Source: Serratia grimesii NBRC 13537 (GTDB taxonomy: Bacteria; Pseudomonadota; Gammaproteobacteria; Enterobacterales; Enterobacteriaceae). From it: a stretch of DNA of 64,000 bases. The translations under genes were made by a program, and so were the position numbers. Shown here piece by piece: positions 58,601-64,000 of this stretch. The notes under the pieces are model-generated. The model saw only the letters and a program-made list of their open reading frames with translations. It did not search any database and was not told the DNA's origin. Positions within the stretch are counted from its first letter, which is position 1. Every line of letters begins with the position of its first letter. The stretch lies in the NCBI RefSeq assembly GCF_001590905.1, contig NZ_BCTT01000011.1, forward strand, positions 248,001 through 312,000, given 5' to 3'.

Positions 58601-61600
58601 GGCGTGATTGGCGCAGGCAAAAAACTGCAGCTGGATAGTGGCCATCTGGTGAACGACCAAGGCACCTTGGTGAGTGCCGATGCAGCGAAGATCAACTTCG
58701 GCCTGCTGGAAAACCAGGGCGGTCAACTGGCTGCCCAGACGGTGCTGGAGCTGCACGGCAACAGCCTCAATAACAACAACGGCGGTCTGATCCAGAGCGG
58801 TGACCGTCTGGAACTGACGGTCGATCGACTGACCAATAACAACAGTGGTGATAAAGGCGGTATCACCAGCCAAGGTGCCATGAACCTCACCACTGGTGTG
58901 TTCGATAATGGCCAAGGTGTAGTGATTGCCGGTAAAAATCTCAAGCTCGATGCAGAAGCACTGTTGAATGGCAGCGGCAAACTGGTGGCGCAGCAGGCAT
59001 TGGATCTGACGACGACCGGCACGGGCGGCCTGAATAATCAGGGCGGGTTGGTTCAGTCGGGTGCGGATATGCAGATCGATACCCATGGTCAGTTGCTGGA
59101 TAACCTTAATGGTACTATCCACAGCCTGGGCCAGTTGGAACTCGGCAGCGGCGACGTCAATAACCAGGGCGGCACGCTGGGGGCCAAAGGCGATTTCACC
59201 CTGACGGCGCTGAAGCTGGATAACAGTAACGGCGGGCGGATTATCGGCGAGAAGGCGGTGACGCTCACCAGCGCCGGTCTGGATAACCGCAACGGACAAA
59301 TTCAGGCGGTCGGCAACCTGCTGCTGGACAGTGCGCAGGGGATTATCGATAACACTCTGGGGCTGATCCGCAGTGGTGCCAGCGTAACGCTCAATGCTCT
59401 GCAGTTCACCAACGACACGACGCAGGCGGAAAATAAAGGGTTGGAAGGCCAGTCAGTGGCGCTGAACACCGGCACACTGAGCAACCGTGGCGGCAGCATT
59501 CTGGCTAACCAACAACTGACCATCACTAACGCGGGCCTGCTTGATAACAGCGGGGGCCAATTGGCGGCCAGCGAAAATCTGCAGTTGCAGGGCGCAGCGC
59601 TTAACCTGCTGAACACTGCCGGCACCATTAAGGCTGGCAAGCTGCTGGACATCAATGCCGCAGCGGTCGGTGGCGATGGGCAGTTACTATCGTTGGGTGA
59701 TATTAATCTGGTCAGTGGGCAAGGTATCAATAACAGCGGCGAGATGATCGCCAACGGCAATTTCAACTTCACTACGCCGGGCGATGTGATCAACAGCGGT
59801 AAACTGCTGGCGGGCTCTAAGCTTGATCTGCACGCCAACAACCTGTTCAACGATGCCAGCGGTGAGATCAATGCCGGGCAGGATTGGCTTACGGTGAATG
59901 GCACCCTGACCAACTACGGCCTGATCGACGGCAAGCACACCCTGCTCAATGCCAACACGTTGACCAACATTGGCACGGGTCGCATTTATGGCGATGCGAT
60001 TGGCGTGCAGACCGTCACCTTCAACAACCTGGCTGAGAACGGTACTGCTGCCACATTGGCCGGGCGCGAGCGGGTAGATATTGGCACCCAGACGCTGAAT
60101 AACTATGACCACGGGCTGATTTACAGCGGCGGGGATATGGCCATTGGCGGCCAGCTTGACGCTAACTACCTGGCAAGCGGGCAGGCTGGCACCATTAATA
60201 ACCACAGCTCGACCATTGAGTCCGCCGGTAACATGGCGCTGTCCGCCGGGCAGATCAATAACATCAATGATCACTTCAGCACCGAACTGGTGACAGTATC
60301 CAGCGACAAGCTGACCGAGTATCAACTGAGCGGCTCCGATAAGCGCTATCAGCCGGACGAAATACGCATTACTCACGATGAGGTGAATTACCTCAATACG
60401 CCGGACGGTCGCAAAGACAACTACAACCAGTTCGATTTCAACCGGACGGTGCAGGAAACCCAGATCAAGGAAAGCGATCCGGCCAAGATAATCGCCGGTG
60501 GCGATATGGCGATCAACGCGGGTCATCTGCTCAATGACAAGAGCCAGGTGGTCGCGGGCGGTACATTGGCGATCAATGCCGGCAGCGTGGATAACGTAGC
60601 GGTGGCGGGCCAGCGCCTGACCACTGACGCCGGGGAAGTGACCAATTACTACCGCATCAAGAAGAAAGGCAAGGACAAGCAGGGATATAACGCCACGGCC
60701 TACACGCCGCCGACCACTATTCAGACCATTGCGCTGAAACCTAGCCAACTGATTGATCACGGGCAGATTGCAGGCAACCCGATCGCTATCACGCCGCTAA
60801 CGCCACAGAGCACCAATGCCACCATCGGCACGGCCGGTGGGGTGAATGCCGTGGTGACTGGCAGCGATGTTTCTGCCGGGATGCAGACTATTGGCAGCGG
60901 TGCGCTGCCGGTGATTCAAGCGGTGGCGTTGCAACCAGGCCAACAGTTTGAAGTCGCTAATAAGGTGAACAACCAACAGGGTGACGTGGTCGACAGCGTT
61001 GTGCGTATCGTCGGCCCTGACACTCGCCTGCCAGATAACAGCCTGTTCAAGACCAATCCGGCACCGGGTGGGCAGTATCTGGTGGAAACCGATCCGCGCT
61101 TCACCAACCAAAAATCCTGGCTGGGTTCGGACTACATGATCGCCAAGGCGACCAATAATCAGGACAACGTGCTGAAACGCCTGGGTGATGGTTACTACGA
61201 ACAGCGACTGATCCGTGAACAAGTAATTAATCTGACAGGCCAGCGGTATCTGGACGGTTACAACAACGACGAAGAGCAGTTCAAGGCGCTGATGGATCAA
61301 GGCCTGACGTTCAGTCAGCAATATAACCTGAAGGTTGGCGTAGCGCTGACGCCAGAGCAGATGGGGCTGTTGACCAAAGACATCGTCTGGCTGGTGAATG
61401 CCAAGGTCACGTTGCCGGACGGGAGCCAGCAAAATGTGCTGGTGCCGCAGGTGTATGCACGCATGCAACCGGGCGATCTGGACGGTTCTGGCGCATTGAT
61501 TGCCGGGCGCAACGTCAACCTCAATCTGGGAGACGGTCTGTTTAACAGCGGCCATATTGCAGGCCGCGAAGTGGTGAAACTGAGTGCTGCCAATATCACT

Positions 61601-64000
61601 AACGTGGCGGGCAACATTCAGGGCACTGACGTTGGGCTGATCGCCCGTACCGACATCAACAATATCGGTGGCGTGATCCAGGGCAACAACTCACTGTTGG
61701 CCAGCGCCGGGCGTGATATCAACGCCATCAGTACTACCCGTACGGCGCAGAGCGTTAACGGGGCCAACAGCTTCGAGCGCACCAATATCGACAGCGTGGC
61801 GGGTATGTATGTGCAAGGCGCTGACGGCAAGCTGATGCTGCAGGCCGGTCGCGACATTAAATTGGATGCTGCGCAGGTGGTTAACAGCGGTGAGAACGGC
61901 CAGACGGTGCTGAATGCCGGGCGTGATCTCAACCTGAATACGGTGACCACCGCCAGCCGCGACAACCTGATTTGGAACGGTGATAACAGCCTGAAACAGG
62001 GCAATAGCCAACAGGTGGGTAGCGAGGTGGTCGGTAAAGGGGGCGTGACTCTCAATGCGGGTAACGATCTCAACGCCCGTGCGGCGACAGTTTCCGCGGG
62101 TGATGCGCTTAACCTGAATGCTGGCCATAACGTTAATATCCTTAATGGCGAGAACACGCGTGATCTGGATGAGCGTCACAAGGTGACGGGGGGCAATGGC
62201 CTGTTGTCGAAAACCACGACAACAACCCGAGACACCTTCGATCGCCAAACTGTTCAGGGCAGCACTCTGAGCGGTGACAGCATCAACGTGCTGGCAGGTA
62301 ACGATCTGCGTGTGCAGGGCAGCAGCGTAGCTGGTACTCAGGATGTGAAACTACTGGCAGGCAACGATCTGACCGTGACCGGTGCGACCGAAAGCAACAG
62401 CGAACTGCATCTCAAGCAGGAGAAAAAATCCGGCCTGATGAGCAGCGGCGGCATCGGCATCAGCTACGGTACCGAAAGCCTGAAAACCACCGATACCGCG
62501 CAGGGCCTGACCAATCAGGGCAGTACCGTCGGCAGCGTAAACGGCAATGTAACTCTGGGCGCCGGTAACAACCTGGCGGTAACCGGCTCTGAGCTGGTGG
62601 CCGGTAAAGACATGGCGTTGAGCGGCAAGAATGTGTCGGTGACGCAGGCGCAGGATCAAAATAGCCAGACCCACAAGGTTGAACAGAAGAAATCCGGGTT
62701 GACGCTGGCGCTTTCCGGTACGGTTGGCAGCGCGTTGAACACCGCGGTGGAAACCTCACAGCAGGCAAAATCTACCGACGACAGCCGTCTGGCGGCGTTG
62801 CAGGGCACCAAAGCGGCGTTAAGTGGCGTGCAGGCCGTTCAGGCGGCGCGCTTGGCCGAGGCGCAGGGTGCCGATCCTGCCAACAACAACATGGTCGGGA
62901 TCAGTATTTCCTACGGTACCCAGTCCTCCACCTCGACCCAGAACAGCGGGCAGAGCACCGCTCAGGGCAGCAGCCTGACGGCGGGCAACAACTTGAGCAT
63001 TACTGCCAGCGGCAACGGTGTGAAGGGTCAGGATGGTGACATCACCGTGCAAGGCAGCCAACTGCAGGCGGGCAAAGACATCACCCTGAATGCCAATCGG
63101 GACGTGAATCTGCTGTCTGCCACCAACACCCAGTATCTGGATGGCAAGAACGAGAGCCAGGGCGGCACGCTGGGCGTGGGCATCGGCGTCGGTTCCGGCG
63201 GCATTGGGCTGAGCGTTTCTGCCAGCGTCAATAAAGGCAAGGGCAACGAGAAGGGCAACGGTACCAGCCATACCGAAACCACGGTGAACGCCGGTAATCA
63301 GGTCAATATTACCAGCGGACGTGACACCAACCTGATCGGCGCGCAGGTCACCGGTGAAACGGTCAAGGCCGACGTAGGTCGTAACCTGTTGCTGGAAAGC
63401 CAGCAGGACAGCGATCGTTACGACTCGAAACAGCAAAATGCCAGCGCCGGCGGCAGCTTCACCTTCGGCTCCATGACCGGCTCTGGCAGCATCAGCCTGA
63501 GCAAAGACAAGATGCACAGCAACTACGACAGCGTGCAGGAGCAGACCGGTATCTTCGCCGGTAAAGGTGGCTTTGACCTGACGGTGGGCGAACATACCCA
63601 GCTTAACGGCGCGGTAATCGGCAGCACTGCCACGGCGGACAAAAACAAACTCGACACCGGCACGTTGGGCTTTAAGGATATTCACAATCAGGCTGATTTC
63701 GAGGTAGAGCACCAGAGCGTGGGTATCAGCTCCGGCGGCAGCATCGGTAGCCAGTTCGCCGGTAACATGGCCAACGGCCTGCTGGTGGGGGCCAACAACA
63801 GCGGACACGACAGCTCAACCACCCAATCGGCGGTGAGCGACGGCACCATCATCATCCGCGATCAGGACAAACAGACGCAGAACGTCAGTGACCTGAGCCG
63901 CGACGTAGAGCACGCTAACCAAACCCTGAGCCCGATCTTCGACAAAGAGAAAGAGCAGAAACGGTTGCAGCAGGCGCAGTTGATCGGCGAGATCGGCAAT
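55688..64000 (+). CDS. cdiA: CdiA-type filamentous haemagglutinin / contact-dependent inhibition exoprotein (3' end outside window)
   Basis: A single frame is open for 2771 codons to the window end. Residues 1-67 are an extended signal peptide (MNKNLYRIVFNKARG; cleavage near PVQA-A). The TPS secretion domain follows, with NPSG at 178-181 and paired Cys184/Cys187 (ITCNGCGF). From about 330 to 1500 many haemagglutinin repeats read LDNxxG.. or LxNQGG. Around 1655 is a Tyr-Lys-rich segment (YYRIKKKGK), and near 1830 the conserved RLGDGYYEQRLIREQV block of CdiA-type proteins. From about 2205 a second repeat class (KKSGL, SYGT) runs to about 2700. The last residues (LSRDVEHANQTL) enter the pre-toxin region. 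The C-terminal toxin and immunity gene are not visible. AAGGA lies seven bases before the ATG. Confidence 0.93.
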   Translation, partial: MNKNLYRIVFNKARGMLMVVADIARSGRAGSARSPGLGHTLSQCIGKISAVSFSLLIALGAIQPVQAAIIADGNAPGGQQPTIVNSANGTPQVNIQTPSAGGVSRNTYSQFDVDKQGAILNNSHKMTQTQQGGWVDGNPWLAKGEAKVILNEVNSRDPSRLNGYIEVAGQRAQVVIANPSGITCNGCGFINANRATLTTGQAQMNNGNLTGFNVERGEVVVEGAGMDSSRQDYTEIIARSTKINAGLWANDLKVTTGRNKVDATHQQIDKQSDDPATRPQLAVDVAKLGGMYAGKIRMIGTETGVGVRNAGNIGAQAGSVVVTADGRIENSGKISSGSDMQLASKGGVSNSGSLFAAGNAGVSSEGDVQNSGSIAARNNVRVQAASLNSSKGSTLAAGVQQDGKLGGSGELALTTSGKLTAQGQNLAAGNLHANGQGADISGSKTAGTNVTLDAGQGDLTTANAQVEATQHLIVNSGKQLNNDGGKLAANKLTLNAHDLSNRKGEITQLGSEDLTLNPQGKLDNAGGRIASNGNGLTLKAGAIDNQSGEIVHAGKGTLAVNTGRLQGDSGKLLSNGQLSMQGGDYVLDGGTTSAQQITMDADSLSNRNGQLVQSGSGDMRLNARQGIDNQGGQLAANGNVTLNAAQLNNQNGKVIAAQDGSLKAQVSGVIDNRQGQLAASQQTRLQAEKLDNRKGLVSAATGSAEVIARQAVDNGSGRIEAKQGLQVSGAGLENQAGQVVGGELSLALGKGALNNQQGVIAASGDLTLNSGLLTNDGGLLQSAGNMNIDTHGAALSNRLSGETGGILSQGTLAIHSGALDNTQGMLVGVGTTDLFTGSLDNSKGTLVGKQTLNIDSLALTNDGGLLQAGGDATLDTHGQALTNRNSGKNGGISSLGKLVITGGAVDNQDGFIASSGDLQLHGDQLDNRYGTLASEKHLSAAANTINNQGGAIKSGQDMVLNAKELLDNSNLGVIGAGKKLQLDSGHLVNDQGTLVSADAAKINFGLLENQGGQLAAQTVLELHGNSLNNNNGGLIQSGDRLELTVDRLTNNNSGDKGGITSQGAMNLTTGVFDNGQGVVIAGKNLKLDAEALLNGSGKLVAQQALDLTTTGTGGLNNQGGLVQSGADMQIDTHGQLLDNLNGTIHSLGQLELGSGDVNNQGGTLGAKGDFTLTALKLDNSNGGRIIGEKAVTLTSAGLDNRNGQIQAVGNLLLDSAQGIIDNTLGLIRSGASVTLNALQFTNDTTQAENKGLEGQSVALNTGTLSNRGGSILANQQLTITNAGLLDNSGGQLAASENLQLQGAALNLLNTAGTIKAGKLLDINAAAVGGDGQLLSLGDINLVSGQGINNSGEMIANGNFNFTTPGDVINSGKLLAGSKLDLHANNLFNDASGEINAGQDWLTVNGTLTNYGLIDGKHTLLNANTLTNIGTGRIYGDAIGVQTVTFNNLAENGTAATLAGRERVDIGTQTLNNYDHGLIYSGGDMAIGGQLDANYLASGQAGTINNHSSTIESAGNMALSAGQINNINDHFSTELVTVSSDKLTEYQLSGSDKRYQPDEIRITHDEVNYLNTPDGRKDNYNQFDFNRTVQETQIKESDPAKIIAGGDMAINAGHLLNDKSQVVAGGTLAINAGSVDNVAVAGQRLTTDAGEVTNYYRIKKKGKDKQGYNATAYTPPTTIQTIALKPSQLIDHGQIAGNPIAITPLTPQSTNATIGTAGGVNAVVTGSDVSAGMQTIGSGALPVIQAVALQPGQQFEVANKVNNQQGDVVDSVVRIVGPDTRLPDNSLFKTNPAPGGQYLVETDPRFTNQKSWLGSDYMIAKATNNQDNVLKRLGDGYYEQRLIREQVINLTGQRYLDGYNNDEEQFKALMDQGLTFSQQYNLKVGVALTPEQMGLLTKDIVWLVNAKVTLPDGSQQNVLVPQVYARMQPGDLDGSGALIAGRNVNLNLGDGLFNSGHIAGREVVKLSAANITNVAGNIQGTDVGLIARTDINNIGGVIQGNNSLLASAGRDINAISTTRTAQSVNGANSFERTNIDSVAGMYVQGADGKLMLQAGRDIKLDAAQVVNSGENGQTVLNAGRDLNLNTVTTASRDNLIWNGDNSLKQGNSQQVGSEVVGKGGVTLNAGNDLNARAATVSAGDALNLNAGHNVNILNGENTRDLDERHKVTGGNGLLSKTTTTTRDTFDRQTVQGSTLSGDSINVLAGNDLRVQGSSVAGTQDVKLLAGNDLTVTGATESNSELHLKQEKKSGLMSSGGIGISYGTESLKTTDTAQGLTNQGSTVGSVNGNVTLGAGNNLAVTGSELVAGKDMALSGKNVSVTQAQDQNSQTHKVEQKKSGLTLALSGTVGSALNTAVETSQQAKSTDDSRLAALQGTKAALSGVQAVQAARLAEAQGADPANNNMVGISISYGTQSSTSTQNSGQSTAQGSSLTAGNNLSITASGNGVKGQDGDITVQGSQLQAGKDITLNANRDVNLLSATNTQYLDGKNESQGGTLGVGIGVGSGGIGLSVSASVNKGKGNEKGNGTSHTETTVNAGNQVNITSGRDTNLIGAQVTGETVKADVGRNLLLESQQDSDRYDSKQQNASAGGSFTFGSMTGSGSISLSKDKMHSNYDSVQEQTGIFAGKGGFDLTVGEHTQLNGAVIGSTATADKNKLDTGTLGFKDIHNQADFEVEHQSVGISSGGSIGSQFAGNMANGLLVGANNSGHDSSTTQSAVSDGTIIIRDQDKQTQNVSDLSRDVEHANQTLSPIFDKEKEQKRLQQAQLIGEIGN

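Noticed and set aside
56600-59700. Repeated GATAACCAGGGCGGC-like units considered as a CRISPR or DNA tandem array.
   Set aside because: They are in-frame, degenerate haemagglutinin repeats without constant spacers; no CRISPR repeat-spacer pattern occurs anywhere in the window.
59687-60760. Long open frames on the minus strand within the giant exoprotein gene (also 62819-63808, 58499-59299, 57706-58269).
   Set aside because: They lie opposite a well-supported repeat-rich gene whose codon bias keeps the reverse frames open; their translations show no domain and no ribosome sites.
53422-64000. Interpretation as the Serratia ShlBA haemolysin pair.
   Set aside because: ShlA is about 1600 residues and shlBA has no acyltransferase gene between the two; here the exoprotein exceeds 2771 codons and carries CdiA-type blocks. 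The transporter alone would not distinguish them.

Overview
The window looks like a chromosomal segment of a Serratia species or a very close relative (Yersiniaceae, Enterobacterales). The housekeeping proteins (TolC, ParC, ParE, CpdA, PlsC, FtsP, YgiQ, YqhD, MetC) read as close relatives of the E. coli proteins. Gene order follows the E. coli parC-parE-tolC-ygiBC and dkgA-yqhD-yqhC / yghB-metC-exbBD neighbourhoods. ERIC-type repeats sit between genes. The genus is inferred from these similarities, not tested.

Layout: 1-1253 holds the end of a mannose/sorbose-family PTS permease (IIC fragment and IID), separated by an ERIC element from a convergent pair of cupin phosphoglucose isomerase-like genes (1488-2829). 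ygiB-ygiC (2953-4785) is followed by an inserted glycerol/dihydroxyacetone module, gldA-dhaKLM with the convergent regulator gene dhaR (5140-11412). Then come tolC, the nudF-yqiB-cpdA-yqiA-parE run, a LysR gene, ygiN-mdaB, parC, plsC and ftsP. A purine nucleoside module (LysR-type xapR-like gene, xapA, xapB) follows at 24959-28192, then an odd PfkB-like gene that has lost its catalytic aspartate, the radical-SAM gene ygiQ and an emtA-like lytic transglycosylase gene.

32526-35972 is a complete lactose/cellobiose-type PTS operon (IIB, IIC, IIA, 6-phospho-beta-glucosidase) with a doubled AACCGGTT operator upstream but no linked regulator gene. dkgA-yqhD-yqhC, a quinone-oxidoreductase/LysR divergent pair, yghB, metC and exbBD follow. 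45516-52844 carries a shikimate-dehydrogenase-like gene and a complete sucrose regulon (scrK, scrYAB, scrR) with three matching ScrR-type operators. The porin of this regulon has a ScrY-like coiled-coil N-terminus on a barrel that does not look like ScrY/LamB.

From about 52905 the DNA becomes strikingly AT-rich, and then a two-partner secretion locus begins: a ShlB/CdiB-type transporter, an HlyC-like lysine acyltransferase, and a giant CdiA-type filamentous haemagglutinin of at least 2771 codons that runs off the window end. The order B-C-A suggests a contact-dependent inhibition or exotoxin system whose effector may be fatty-acylated. The toxin tip and any immunity gene lie beyond base 64000. 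This is the most interesting system in the window. No rRNA, tRNA, CRISPR array, integrase or transposase was recognised.
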